The notes: a model not told the origin generated them from the sequence alone. Shown: positions 12,418 through 24,235, counted from the first letter of the stretch. The stretch is 64,000 nucleotides of DNA from Cydia pomonella (GCF_033807575.1 NC_084703.1:744001-808000); one strand, 5' to 3'. Numbers and translations: made by a program.

Positions 12418-12697
12418 AACCTAACGGGGCAAGGTCCAAGCTGCCGGTGGTCAGGGCCGCAGAGAGAGGAACCGGCGGACTATCCGCGCCGTGTCCAAGA
12501 TCACCGCCTTCTGCATCTGACCCTTGATCCAACCACCCAGCGAGTCTCTCAAGGTGTTGGTGGAGACTCTTCGCTATGAGACCGTTCGCTGAAACGACTA
12601 TCGGGACAATGATCGTCGAATCAACATCCCACATGGCGGTTATCTCGTGAGCCAAGTCTAGGTACTTACTGGACTTGTCCTTCTCGGCTTTCCAGAG
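12418..12697 (-). mobile_element. LINE fragment, reverse transcriptase C-terminal end
   Basis: Minus strand reads WKAEKDKSSKYLDLAHEITA and MWDVDSTIIVPIVVSANGLI, then after one frameshift GWIKGQMQKAVILDTARIVR and RFLSLRP-stop. This is the familiar C-terminus of a non-LTR retrotransposon polyprotein in insects. It is broken by the frameshift near 12530 and 5'-truncated. An AT-rich stretch at 12300-12410 is probably its 3' untranslated tail. Confidence 0.8.
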
Positions 12698-12907
12698 ATT
12701 ATTTTATTATATTATTATATTCAGTAAAACAACACGTAATATATCTAAGAGCCCCATTTGAGCGCTTACGATAAAAACTCATAAAACTTATCTGATGTAG
12801 TAATAAAAACTTGGAAAATATCATAAAAACAACCGCCTACTAACATAAATACATATTTGGTATGAAATTAATAAAAATTATGTATGCCCTATGCTCTTAA
12901 ATTTTCG

Positions 12908-13176
12908 TAGGTGGATGAATCAACTTTTTTTGTTTTTTTATCCTGTCCCGTTGTCCAAGGGACAACAGTGGCACAGTTTGTTTGAAGAGAGGTTGTATGC
13001 CGTTCTATTAACATGCTTAGTAGGGGGCCCATTATGGACATTGGTTATAACGACCACAAAAACGCAAGTTTAATACATTTAAGTACCATAAAATCAGTAT
13101 TTCAATGAACTTTTGTCCCCTGGACAACTAATCGTAACCATGGCAACGAGTGACGCTAAAAAGTTGATTCTCCCAG
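12908..13176. mobile_element. MITE family O, copy 1
   Basis: TIR aatcaacttttttt ... aaaaagttgatt. Internal landmarks are cccgttgtccaagggacaac and gtccctggacaacta-like text. Three copies (12908, 13858, 59346). Confidence 0.85.
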
Positions 13177-13177
13177 G

Positions 13178-13405
13178 TACAGTCAGCATCAAAAGTAACG
13201 GATGAAACAAGGTGTGAAAAGTATCTACCATTCTGTAACAGCTTAGCAAAATTTTATGGTTTTATATCTAGAACAATTAAGACTGTAAAAGATATGCTTT
13301 TGAATGTGAATTTTAGAGATTTATTTATATATATGGAAAAGTTATCCGGAATATCAGATACTTTTGGCGCGTTGTTTCATCCGCTACTATTGATGCTGAC
13401 TGTAC
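13178..13405. mobile_element. TACAGTC foldback, family D
   Basis: TIR acagtcagcatcaaaagtaa ... actattgatgctgactgt, with the GATGAAACAA extension. About 225 bp. Sits between a MITE O copy and a compound palindrome M copy. Confidence 0.82.
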
Positions 13406-13425
13406 AGTCGCTTCCTAGTTGACAA

Positions 13426-13654
13426 TAGTACATTACGATACAAGTGCGAAAAATAGGAAATTCGAAACGAGTGGCGATAAATTAAAACACGACCGAAGGG
13501 AGTGTTTTAAATCGACACGAGTTGCGAATTACCTATTCGCACATGTATCGTACAACGTTTTACAGTACATATGGCCCTTTAAATGTTCGACACAGTAACG
13601 TAATATGCTACTTCTCGCACTAGTGCTATAAAGTAGCCCCATATGTACTGTAAA
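13426..13654 (+). mobile_element. Compound palindrome family M, copy 6
   Basis: Nearly identical to the copy at 2356, including agtagccccatatgtactg at its end. Directly follows the foldback at 13178. Confidence 0.8.
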
Positions 13655-13798
13655 ATATTATTTTAAATGATTTTCAAGTTAATATGGGTTCACGATAACT
13701 TGGTTGTCAACACTAACGGAATAAATGTCCAATGTAAAGTGGACCCTACATGGCTCAGCAATTAAAGTCCGTGACTATACTTAGCACCAACATTAAAT

Positions 13799-14326
13799 AG
13801 AAAAAACCGGCCAAGTGCGAGTCGGACTCGCGCACCGAGGGTTCCTTATAAACCTGTAGGTGGGTGAATCAACTTTTTTTGTTTTGTTATCCTGTCCCGT
13901 TGTCCAAGGGACAACAGTGGCACAGTTTGTTTGAAGAGACCTTGTATGCCGTTCTATTAACATGCTTAGTAGGGGGCCCATTATGGACATTGGTTATAAC
14001 GACCACAAAAACGCAAGTTTAATACATTTAAGTACCATAAAATCAGTATTTCAATGAACTTTTGTCCCGTGGACAACTAATCGTAACCATGGCAACGAGT
14101 GACGCTAAAAAGTTGATTCACCCAGGTATATAAGCAAAAGGTCACCCATGACGACAATCGAGTCGTATCAATTATTAAAAATATTTTTATTATATGATGT
14201 AACTAAAAATTTACGGTTTTCGCAATTTTCACGGACACAGACAGACGGACGAACGGACGGACAAAATAGTGATCCTATAAGGATTCCGTTTTTTCCTTTC
14301 GAGGTTCGGAACCCTAAAAAGAGTCG
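13799..14326 (+). mobile_element. ACGGAACCC-type element containing MITE O
   Basis: Starts aaccggccaagtgcgagtcg and ends acagacagacggacg ... ggttcggaaccctaaaa. The middle is interrupted by MITE O at 13858. Confidence 0.75.
13858..14127. mobile_element. MITE family O, copy 2, nested
   Basis: Complete copy with tgggtgaatcaact ... agttgattcaccca ends, inserted into the ACGGAACCC element at 13799-14326. Confidence 0.85.
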
Positions 14327-14329
14327 GAC

Positions 14330-15825
14330 CTAGCTTTCTCTGCATGGCATTTGTAATGACGAACTGTTGTTATGCCATCATTAATGTTAAATGTCTATAA
14401 TAATATAACGTTTATAATAACACTCCCACACTTTGTTATATTCAAGTAGGTGCAACGTCCTAAATTATTATTTTCGTTGTTAATTACAAAATTAAAATAT
14501 GCTTTTGTCAAAAATTTCATCGCGGACTGTACTTCCCTTACCACAGACAACTAATAGTCATTACGACAATTCTAAAAACCACAAACACAATTAGGTTACG
14601 TTGTTTCATCACAGAGTTCCTATGGCCTCCCGCCTCCATCATCAGATCAGCTCAATGATACCATAATATTACATTATCACCCGACTTAACATATGCAAAT
14701 TTTCAGCTCAATCGGAAATCGGGAACTGGGTCCAATTTAGCTACCAAGATTTGACCCACAGATACATACATGCTAACAATTAACATGTTACATACATGCT
14801 AACAAACAACATACATGCTAACCATTAACATGTTAAATTAAAGCTTGTAAAAAGTAGGTACATACTCAAAAGAAAAACAATTAAAACATACTTATTTAAT
14901 TATGTTAACTATCGGTAGCTTATAAATTATAATTCTTATGCCTACCTATCACATACATTAGAAAAAACCTCACCTCAGAAAGTGTCATGAGTGCGCCAAA
15001 AAAACCGCAAAATTTCGGTGCGTTCGAAAACCGATGTATCACACACGTTCGCGGGACGCGACGAGATGGTAGCCACTGGCTGGACAGGCGTGGGCCCAGA
15101 TCACTAGCCCGGTGTGGTAGACGCAGCATAGCCTTACAAACATTATATTTCTTAAAAGCTGTATGATTTATTTATGTATTTATTTAGCCTCTTGTATGTG
15201 TAGATATGATGGATGAAGATGGATGTGGATGCGCGGCGAGGGATGTGTTGGTTAGGAACCAATAAAATCACTTCATTTACCTGTCCTCGCTCAGCACAGC
15301 TCTAGTCGGCAATTTTTCTAAACATATCCTCACAAATATCTAGTATGCACTAGCCAAAATATCAGCTGAACAGACCATGAATGTATATTTTCCCAAGCTG
15401 TAGCTGATGCGGTCAGTTATTTATTTTGTGATCCGGCTGCACATTATCCAATAGTTCCAATTTACTTAAACGGTTTATATTATAACTTCTTAATAACCCG
15501 CTGGCTATGTGATTTCTACACATAGTATATAGGCCGGATTAGCCCCAATCAGAGTTTGACTGTTTGTCAATTTGACAACTAGTTTAATTTAAACCTCGAT
15601 AAATCGTACTATACCATAGTACGATTGTACGATTTATCGACCACATATACGCCAGTATAATTTTAACTTATCATTCAAGGTTCAAATATTCAAAATATTT
15701 GTAAATAGTAAACGGATACATACGTTAAAAATACAAAGTTTTATTTACAATAACTATATACATAACGGATATATACTAAGGTATTACTATAACTAGCTTA
15801 AATCTGAACCCGGGTACCGGGTACT
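14330..15825. other. Mostly unassigned, short palindrome at 15585-15640
   Basis: Apart from the possible LINE piece at 14990, the only structure is cgataaatcgtactataccatagtacgatt... (15597-15640), a short palindrome. Repeated acatacatgctaaca at 14765-14830. Confidence 0.5.
14990..15140 (-). mobile_element. Possible LINE fragment
   Basis: Balanced base composition and overlapping open frames on the minus strand (one reading AMLRLPHRASDLGPRLSSQW). Another frame with GLVIWAHACPASGYHLVASR resembles the RT C-terminal region of R1-like elements. The similarity is loose; a diverged exon cannot be ruled out. Confidence 0.3.
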
Positions 15826-16180
15826 TCCTTTGGACCCGGGTACGTCCTTAAACTATGTCCATAAGAGAGGTATGTCATCTCTCTTTGTGTGGTAGGGCAC
15901 AGCACAGCGGATGTCATTCCAGATCTAGAGCAGAGCCCAACTGGGGAAGTACCTCCACCTTACAGAAAACAGCAGCCAAATAACACTAGACCCTACTCAT
16001 AGTGTTGTGTTCCTGCCGGTGAGTAAGGTTGCCAGAGCTCAACGAGGGGGGGCGGGTTTAGGGTCGGCAACGCGCATGTAACTCCTCTGGAGTTGCAGGC
16101 GTACATAGGCTACGGAGACTGCTTACCATCAGGCGGGCCATATGCTTGTTTGCCACCGACGTAGTATAAAAAAAAAAAAC
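15826..16180 (-). mobile_element. LINE-type 3' end, copy with ACGTCGGTGGCAAAC
   Basis: One of four related copies (8722, 15826, 16683, 63063). Shared landmarks are agatctagagcagagccc, the Pro/Leu-rich stretch near ggttgccagagctcaacg, and ctccggagttgcaggcgta-like text ending gacgtagtata and an A-run. The A-run at the right end marks the 3' end when read on the plus strand. Non-coding. Confidence 0.75.
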
Positions 16181-16682
16181 TAAAATAGACTCTTAGTGCA
16201 TCGTAACAAGGTTGCTGGCGGCCAATTAGATTGCCCTTTCAAATGTAGTCCTCAAATGAATCATTAAATCTGGATTCATTGAAATATTTGGATTTTTGTG
16301 AAAAACGTGTACGGCCTGGAAAAGGGTTAAACTAGCAAATTTTCGTACCCGATCGTCAAAAGGATAAGGCGTCTAATGCTGGTAGTCTACGTGCGTGTAC
16401 GAAATATAAGTACGTTATGTACATAGTAAAACGCCGCTAAAGTTTTCGAAAATAACACCAGTGTAATAAAAACTTTAGCGTTAACGTTGTTTTCAGGATG
16501 CGGTAATCATTTTACGGTGGTTCGCAAACTAATTAATGACCAGGGAGTTTTGATGCCATCGCTAGCAATAACCCCCTTTAACATAAAAATGTACAAGACT
16601 CAATTAGTTTATAGATAACTGGGAGTTTTCAGAACATTGGGTATCCAATTAGCTTAATTTGTAGTTGTGTTAAGTTATTTAA

Positions 16683-17013
16683 TGGACCCGAGTACGTCCT
16701 CAAACTACGTCCACAAGAGAGGTATGGGCATTGTGAATGTCATCTCGCTCTGTGTGGTCGCAGATCTAGAGCAGAGCCCAACTGGGGAAGTACCTCCACC
16801 TTACAGAAAATCGCAGCCAAATACCACTAGACCCTACTCATAGCGTTGAGTTCCTGTCGGTGAGTAAGGTTGCCAGAGCTCAACGAGGGGCGGGAGGGGG
16901 TTAGGGTCGGCAACGCGCATGTAACTCCTCTGGAGTTGCAGGCGTACATAGGCTACGGAGACTGCTTACCATCAGGCGGGCCGTATGCTTGTTTGCCACC
17001 GACGTAGTATATA
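16683..17013 (-). mobile_element. LINE-type 3' end, second copy
   Basis: Nearly the same sequence as 15826-16180, only 500 bp away and in the same orientation. It starts internally (acccgagtacgtcc), so it is an independent truncated insertion or a local duplicate. It runs directly into the ACGGAACCC element at 17016. Confidence 0.75.
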
Positions 17014-17015
17014 AA

Positions 17016-17637
17016 ATAACCGGCCAAGAGCATGTCGGGCCACGCTCAGTGTAGGGTTCCGTAGTTACTCTTCCGTCACAATAAGCTAAACTGGAGCTTA
17101 AAGTATAGTAAATTGTTAACCAAGGGATGAAACGGTACCTTTCACCCGAGTTAAACAAATAGGCAAATTTGCATAATCAGTACCTAATTAAAGCAAGTCT
17201 TTTTACTATGAAGGGAAAACTTTTTGCGATAACTCAAAAACAGCTCAACTGATCATGTCCGCTATAGTTTTCATTTAATGTCTTTCTTAAGCTCTACTTC
17301 CACGATTTTTTTCATATTTTTTGGACCTATGGTTCAAAAGTTAGAGGGGGGGGACACATTTTTTTTTCTTTCGGAGCGATTATCTCCGAATATATTCACT
17401 TTATCAAAAAATGTATCTTGAAAACCCCTATTAGTTTTGTAAGACCTTTCCAACGATACCCCACACGCTAGGGTTGAAGCGAAAAAAAATATTCACCCCC
17501 ACTTTACGTGTAGGGGAAGTACCCTAAAAAAAATTATTTTTTTAGATTTTATTGTACGACTTTGTAGGTTTTATTGATTTATATATCCATGCCAAATTTC
17601 AGCTTTCTAGCACTAACGACCACGGAGCAAAGCCTCG

Positions 17638-17668
<31 letters not shown>

Positions 17669-17726
17669 GGACATGGCGAAACTATAAGGGTTCCGTTTTA
17701 TGCCATTTGGCTACGGAACCCTAAAA
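17016..17726 (+). mobile_element. ACGGAACCC-type element, full copy
   Basis: aaccggccaagagcatgtcg ... ctacggaaccctaaaa, about 710 bp, with a (GACA)n tract at 17640-17670. A GC-poor interior has no credible coding frame; the 97-residue ORF at its end is fortuitous. Confidence 0.78.
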
Positions 17727-17782
17727 ACAGAAAAACCTCATTTGATGTAAGGCAACAGCTCTTTTTTGGTATGATTTCCATG

Positions 17783-17960
17783 TATTATAAGCCCCACAGT
17801 AAGTTTAAGAAAGCTTATATTATGAGTACTCAAAGATATATATAATATATAAATACTTAAATATATAGAAAACACCCAAGACTCGGGACCAGGATTCGAA
17901 CCCAGAACCATCCACTTCATAGGCAAAGTCACTACGCACTAGGCCAGACCAGGCATCAAA
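17783..17960 (-). mobile_element. Diverged tRNA-derived SINE
   Basis: Same layout as the full copies (acaccca.gactc, accaggattcgaaccc, aggcaaagtcactacgcac) but with many differences and a shortened tail. An older subfamily member. Confidence 0.75.
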
Positions 17961-18974
17961 TCAGGATTGGCAAAGCTAACGTAGGGATCCCTAAATTCAC
18001 CCTCAGTGCCAAACTTTACCCAAATAATCAAAAAAAAATCACAATAGCTGTGTACAAATATCATAGAACTAAAAAAAAAAAACCAAAATATCCTTACTTT
18101 GTCATCCGTCCCCAGCTTCGTCTAATCATTTTACTATTACTAATATTATACTAAAACATCTTCCGAATCCCAAATGTAGAATTACAAAACGTCCTATACA
18201 AGTTATAGCCCTAATATATTTAAGGGAAGTATATTAAACCAAACTCCCACGTGGGTGGGTTGTTGACTGTTGTAGGATCGATTTATGACTGATGAGCCAC
18301 TTTTACTGAAATTGTTGTGCAACTAAGCCCTGGGATTTTTCCAGTCTAGATAAGATATTCAATACCTAGATTAACTAGTATTCATTCATACTAGATACTT
18401 TAAACTTTGTTTTACCTTTCACGTTTTGTGATTTTAGTAGTAAATTCTTTATTGTACAAAAATACATATTAAAAGTAACATACAATTAGTAAGAAGTACA
18501 AAGCCGTACTTATCCCTTTGAGGGATCTCTTCCAGTTAACCTTTGAGTAGATGAGAGGAGAGAGTGAAAAGAGGGTGACAAATGCAGCAAAATTTACAAC
18601 AAGGTACCAGAAAGACAAAGGATATAAATACATACATAATTTATAGGAACCAATCCAATCCATTTTAATGTTTTTTTTTTCAGAGTATTTGAGAATGTAA
18701 TAGTTTTTGTATTGTTAAAATTATATCATTAAAAACTAGTAAAATATGAAAAAAAAAAAAAAAAATATAGGATAACTGACTGATGTTCTCCCAGACGCAT
18801 CCGTCGACGGCGACACCCAGACAAATCAGGTATTAACCTCCGGCCGCAAGTCGTGCAATAAAGCTCGCTATTTGAGTCGTAAGTGTATTTGTAGGGCTTG
18901 GGCCGAGATTTTCGAGAAAGGAATGGGGAAAATACAGTAAAGATTGGAAAGAAGTAGAAAAATATAATTAATCA

Positions 18975-19110
18975 GTCAGATATCCATAGCATCTTTAACC
19001 TCCCCTTGAGCGACGTAACCGATTCTGCCTGTCTGAGCGAAACAGGCAGCTCATTCCACAGCTTCACTGAACGCAGTGCGAAGGAATTGAAGTACCATGA
19101 ATCAGTGACC
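18975..19110 (-). mobile_element. LINE fragment with the LWNELPxSLR motif
   Basis: Minus strand reads YFNSFALRSVKLWNELPVSL and RQAESVTSLKGRLKML. This is the terminal domain seen at the end of many jockey/CR1 ORF2 proteins and of 'endonuclease-reverse transcriptase' predictions. Only the tail remains. The plus-strand ORF here is a shadow. Confidence 0.7.
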
Positions 19111-19227
19111 ATGCTTACCAAGCTGAAGGTCCTGGGTGTAAAACACGTCATTTATTTGTGTTTTAATATAATATTTGTCCTAAGTACATTTAAGCAGGTT
19201 TCTATGAGGATAGGAAGATCGAGTAGA

Positions 19228-19407
19228 TTGTAAAGTATATACGACTCAAGTCCGGATTCATCCCGAGGGTCGTGAAGTTAGAATCTAAACATATTGTGAA
19301 TTTTAATTCTTTTGGGGTGAGATTTCCGACTGAACGTCTAGAGATTCACCAAGGAGTTTTGGACGCCCTGACTCTGCGGGGTTGCGAACTGCATCACAGC
19401 CATAATG
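19228..19407 (+). CDS. Candidate exon of an unidentified plus-strand gene
   Basis: The frame is open from 19227 to a strong donor AATG|GTAAGT at 19408. It reads KLESKHIVNFNSFGVRFPTE and then RLEIHQGVLDALTLRGCELH and HSHN. The true start is uncertain; acceptor-like AGs occur at about 19250, 19267 and 19277. It ends in phase 1, and the next candidate exon starts with AT, making GAT (Asp) across the junction. I do not recognise the family. Base composition is richer than the flanks. Confidence 0.45.
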
Positions 19408-19589
19408 GTAAGTTTTTTTCACTTTTTAGTTTTGAGTTATATTTTATAATAATATGTATGCTAGTTTTAAGTTATTAACTATGGGCTAGTAGTCAGCAAA
19501 TACACCAGGGAAGTAAAATTTTCACAAATACTTAAAAAAACAAATATTTAAGGGGCCTCCCATACAACAAACGTGATTTTTTTTGCTGT

Positions 19590-19655
19590 TTTTATAGATA
19601 ATGGTACGGAACTCTTAGTGCGCGAGTCTGATTTGGACTTGCCCGGTTTTTTATT
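19590..19655 (-). mobile_element. ACGGAACCC-type element, terminal fragment
   Basis: ggtacggaactcttagtgcg and gagtctgatttggacttgcc correspond to one end of the family in reverse. Confidence 0.6.
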
Positions 19656-20189
19656 ATAATATTACGTATTACAAAGGTGTGTTCCAGTTCCGGTGTTCCG
19701 GAATAAGTATTTGGCTATCACTATTTATTTGTTGCTGATGGTACAAGCTTTGTTTAGCTCGAGACTAGCCCGATCTGTGGAAGGTTATCCCCAAATATTT
19801 ATTTATTATTTATTCTAAATCGATATGTTGCGAAACCTTTCGAAACATAGGAGTCCCAATTTAGGGGCCTTGTGTTTTCTATTTTACCTATTGTTACAAA
19901 TCCTTGGTGAGCTGATAAATATTTTTTCATTATTTTTATTTACCTATATCATGAGATTTCGACTGTTGTAACAATAATTAGTTACACAATTTATTTTCGG
20001 ATCATACTAACAGGCCTGCTAGCATGACTTGCGTTCTCGCAGGCGACTCCATACATCCAGGTCCGGATTTAGAGACCTAGGGGGTAAGCACTTGGTGTGT
20101 AAATTCCAGCCCAAAGTTATCGGGGCCCTTCTCCATCTCAAAACATTGCCAGGTGGGGGCCTAGGCGGAAATCCGCATACTAGCGCGAC

Positions 20190-20880
20190 CTAAAAGTTGA
20201 ATGTCCTATTCATCCTAATCATCCTTCATGTTTGGATGTATTTCACAGTTAGGCTAAACACATGTCACGACATACTTGAGTTTTACTGCTCATGCTCAGT
20301 TATTAGTAAAGTTGAGTCCACTAAATACCTTGGTGTAATGATTGACCAGAGACTAACCTGGCATGTGCACACTGAGCTGATAATGTCCAGGACACGAAAA
20401 TTAATCTACATTTTTAAGAGTCTGCGGCAAGTGGCTTCCAAGGATCTGATGAAACAGATCTACGTGTCTTTGGTACAATCTGTTCTTAGCTATTGCATAC
20501 CGGTTTGGGGCGGGGCTACAAAGATAAAATTTCTTGAACTAGAGAGAGCTCAGAGGTCACTACTAAAGGTGATGCACTCTAAGCCCTTTAGATTTCCCAC
20601 TAAAGATCTTTACGAGGTCTGTGATTTGTTGTCAGTTAGAAGACTTTACATTTTAAATGCAGTCCTAAAACGCCACAAAACATTAACTTATAAAATTAAC
20701 ACTAATAATATTAATAAACTGAAAAAACCAAATGCAATCTCTGCGCCACAAACTAAATCAGTTTTTGCTAAAAGACAATATGAGTTTCGATCAGCTAAAG
20801 TATATAATAAAATTAATAGCGATATTGACATTTATTCATGCGTGTATAGAGAGTGTAAGAACAAAGTATGTAACTGGTAA
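20190..20880 (+). mobile_element. 5'-truncated CR1/jockey-type LINE, reverse transcriptase C-terminus
   Basis: The longest host-independent ORF in the window (227 codons). It has the RT thumb/C-terminal signature VESTKYLGVMIDQRLTW, then LVQSVLSYCIPVWGGA and LELERAQRSLLKVM, and ends NKVCNW-stop. This matches the end of ORF2 in CR1- and jockey-clade non-LTR retrotransposons. It encodes only the part after the catalytic YADD box, so it is dead by 5' truncation. A CA-rich microsatellite directly follows the stop codon, as a 3' tail. Confidence 0.88.
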
Positions 20881-20966
20881 CACACACACACACACACACA
20901 TACAGACACACACACACACGCACACGCACACGCACACGCACACGCACACGCACACGCACACGCACA

Positions 20967-21041
<75 letters not shown>
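20881..21041 (+). repeat. CA / CACACG / CACG microsatellite
   Basis: About 160 bp of alternating purine-pyrimidine repeats with internal CG-containing blocks, immediately after the LINE stop codon. It gives rise to spurious His-Thr and Cys-Val ORFs on both strands. Such Z-DNA-prone tails are seen behind some LINEs. Confidence 0.95.
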
Positions 21042-21043
<2 letters not shown>

Positions 21044-21044
21044 G

Positions 21045-22165
21045 AAAAGATAATTGTTGTACATTCTACCTTAAAAATATATATACATAAGTTGTTGCAG
21101 TTGTTATAATTCTATTGTTTTTGTTTTTATTAAGTAAAATGCTAAAATGCAATATCATCGAAAGATACTATATGTACCTATACGAACATGTTATATTGTA
21201 AGCAAAACATCCTGTGGAAGAGCGGTGTTCTCTTAACACAAGTATCTTAAATACTTACAAAGAGGCACCAGCACAGCTACTGTATACCAAATCATAGTTA
21301 CAGAATAAAAGTATTTTTTTTTTTTTTTTTATTTTTTTTTTTATTTAATGAAAGCTACTGCAGTTGGTTTCAATATTATTAGCAAATTGAAACTATGTTT
21401 TTTTTTGCTCCAGTCATGGGATGTATGGCGCCAATAATTTTCAATCTAACAAATAGCAATGAAAAATTAAACTTAAGCAGCTCTTTGGCTCTTGTTTATG
21501 GTAAAATGTTGTCAGCATTTTAAAACTGACATCCCATTACTGGTGACAGTCGGGCCGTTTACTACAAAGGTTAAATACCGTAAGGCAATCATAATTTGGC
21601 ATTACGCTCCCTCGGAACGAGAAATCTTAATTCTCTGAAAATAACACAAACTGATATTACTCGATTGAACTGATCCGACAAGAGGAGGTCACAGCGTTCC
21701 AGTCTGGCGAATAAATCCGCAGGGCATATAATAATATTAATGCAAACGAATTATTGTTTATATCAGGAATTGTTTATGGAGCTACGGTAATTTAGTTCTC
21801 CTTGAAATAGCTCTTCTACCGGTCATTGGGATTAGATGAAGTCAGCGTCAAATAAAGTGTTATTTATGTACATTGCAAGTTAAATAAACGCTTGTACAAT
21901 ACCATCCACACTAGCCACACACACAAAAGAAAACAGGATAATCAATAGATTGATTGTTTTGAAAGAAACACTGCTTGCGGCGATCGGTAAACGAATAGCT
22001 CGAGTTTCCTAATTCAATCACTATGTTTACCGACGCCTCGGCTAGAGGCCGGCGCCGTGCTACGCCAGCAATATTTTAAATGGCGGATAAACTACGCGCA
22101 ATAGCAGTTAAAAGGGAAGAATAGCATTTCGAATCTAACGAAATACCGGTAATTAAATAATAAAT
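21045..22165. other. Unassigned intronic or intergenic DNA
   Basis: A T-run at 21306-21340 and no recognisable coding or repeat structure otherwise. Confidence 0.5.
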
Positions 22166-22420
22166 AAATATTATAGGACATTATTACACAAATTGACTAA
22201 GTCCCACAGTAAGCTCAATAAGGCTTGTGTTGAGGGTACTTAGACAACGATATATATAATATATAAATATTTATAAATACTTAAATACATAGAAAACACC
22301 CATGACTCAGGAACAAATATCCATGCTCATCACACGAATAAATGCCCTTACCAGGATTTGAACCCGGGACCATCAGCTTCGTAGGCAGGGTCACTACCCA
22401 CTAGGCCAAACCGGTCGTCA
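22166..22420 (-). mobile_element. tRNA-derived SINE, full copy
   Basis: Reverse complement of the 11999 copy, with A and B boxes near its right end (ggatttgaacccgggacca on the plus strand). It lies in the intron of the candidate plus-strand gene. Confidence 0.9.
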
Positions 22421-22709
22421 ATTTTTCTATGAAATTCCATTTCGGGAGATTTTTTTTCCAATAACTAAATTTTAACAAATCACATATTGGTTACCCACAC
22501 ACTAACAATTCTAATGTAATACCATTCGAGAAATGGGCCCGTTATATTTCTGCCTAGAAAAATTAAAAACCGTTATTTTCATCTTTCAATTGAAATTGTA
22601 TGCATTTGGATATAGTTTATGTAGAATATTTCCATATACAATTAAACTACATTAGTATTAGCATTAAATACTAGTGTTTTTTTTTTACTATAACATGATT
22701 TTTCTACAG

Positions 22710-22844
22710 ATGGTAGAGCCTCAAAAAATGGTCTGACTATACGAAATGCTATGATATGCATCGCGGCTCGTACTAGAAAGAGCCAGATGTGTAATAACAT
22801 AATTATAAATCACAGATTTATCAATCACGAACACCGCTTAAGAG
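22710..22844 (+). CDS. Candidate second exon of the unidentified plus-strand gene
   Basis: 135 nt between a strong acceptor (TTTTTCTACAG) and strong donor (GTGAGT). Only one frame is open, and its entry phase is the one required by the exon at 19407. It reads GRASKNGLTIRNAMICIAAR, TRKSQMCNNIIINHRFINHE and HRLR. It ends in phase 1. A LINE fragment and microsatellite sit in the intervening 3.3-kb intron. Protein family unknown. Confidence 0.5.
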
Positions 22845-23047
22845 GTGAGTGAGAGTTTTAAGGTACCCAGGTTAGATTGTCAAACAAATACCATATTTAA
22901 AAGTATCGTTTTAATGATTCACTATTTAATAATTGTTGAAATTAATAACGTTGTCAATTGAAGTGATTATTTACTTTCGGAGCAAACGGGGGGGCAGGGC
23001 AACTCGGATAAAGACGAACCTGGAGGAAAATGTTTAATTTTAGAGGC

Positions 23048-23218
23048 GTTCAGGGCGTCCGCTAGCTGATGCGGGTGCACGGAGCGGGCGCGCAGCTTAA
23101 CGGTAAATAAATAATATGAGCAACGCTCTGACGCGGACGCGTGCAGCGAATTTGACCTACAATGCCACCGGCGCGCGTGCGCTCGCTACGTGCACCCGCG
23201 TCAGCTAGCGGACGCTCT
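23048..23218. mobile_element. GC-rich foldback
   Basis: Arms gcgtccgctagctgatgcgg and cgcgtcagctagcggacgc, extended by tgcacggagcgggcgcgc against gcgcgcgtgcgctcg. The 63-residue ORF at 23162 lies in one arm and is not credible as a gene. Confidence 0.82.
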
Positions 23219-24235
23219 CAGCCAGCAACAAAAGTTGCTAAGCGGGCGAGGTGTTCTAAATCATTTGATTATAACTTTTTCTCCAATATACTCGGAAATT
23301 ATTCTAGCATAAATAGTACGGGAAGTTCTTCGTTACGGTCAAACACAAATTAAAAAAAATCCAACCATTATTGTCGTGTTTTAGGGGACGGGAAAGTTAT
23401 TACTACTAAGTTATAAAACATGTATCCACTAAGAAAAACGCATACATCCAATTAATATAGCCGCGGGCCGCGTCTACACGACCCGGTCAGCATCATTTCA
23501 AGCTATAGGATAGAGTCGTGTAAGAGTAAGACCGACGTGTATGATCGTGTGAATACTGCTTAATAAAATCAAAGACTATATAACTTTTATATTTTTTTAA
23601 GGATCTCATGCGTGCAAATACAGCTTATATTGCGCAATTATATTGAATGAGCGAATATTGAATGGTACTACTCTATGTTACCGGAGTAACTAGCTTCTTT
23701 AAGTACCTATTTTTTTTTTCAAACTGAATCTGGCTGCCACGTGACAGGCATAGCCTAGTGTGGGGCCGCAGGACATCTTTTAAATGTTAATAAGGTTTTT
23801 TCTTTTAAATAAACAATTCTTATTCTTATTTAGGGAGTAACAGCGTTTGCAGATCATTTTAAACTGCTGCCATGATCTGTTTTTGTTTCAATAGGAACAG
23901 TTTGAGTATACAAACAGGAAAAAGAGTTTGATATTAAATCCTTTCATAAACTTAGCAAGAACATAAACAAAGGGAATGTTAACCAAAGCAAGAATAATTA
24001 ATTAAGTTAATAGGACGTTGGATATAGTCAGAAAAAAAATCATACGAACTGGCATGAGTATTGAGACAGTTACAGAAAATGTGGTCGTTGATATTATTAA
24101 CGAAAGAGCAAATGAAGGGAGATTTCCCTGTCTCTAAAACGAAAACTCATGGATATGTGTCATCTTCCCATCTTAACCTACAAAGCACAGACTTGGGTCC
24201 TTCAAATAAGTTTAGAAATCCACCCTCAAAGTTTA

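Noticed and set aside
15000..15130. Exon of a host gene on the minus strand with a GTGAGG donor
   Set aside because: Several frames are open and one resembles a LINE RT tail; kept only as a possible LINE fragment.
20732..21109. 125-residue His-Thr repeat protein and Cys-Val ORFs on the other strand
   Set aside because: Pure microsatellite translation; frames are open only because CA repeats lack stop codons.
23162..23353. Arg/Ala-rich ORF starting MPPARVRSLRAP
   Set aside because: Its first half is one arm of a GC-rich foldback; no conserved motif.
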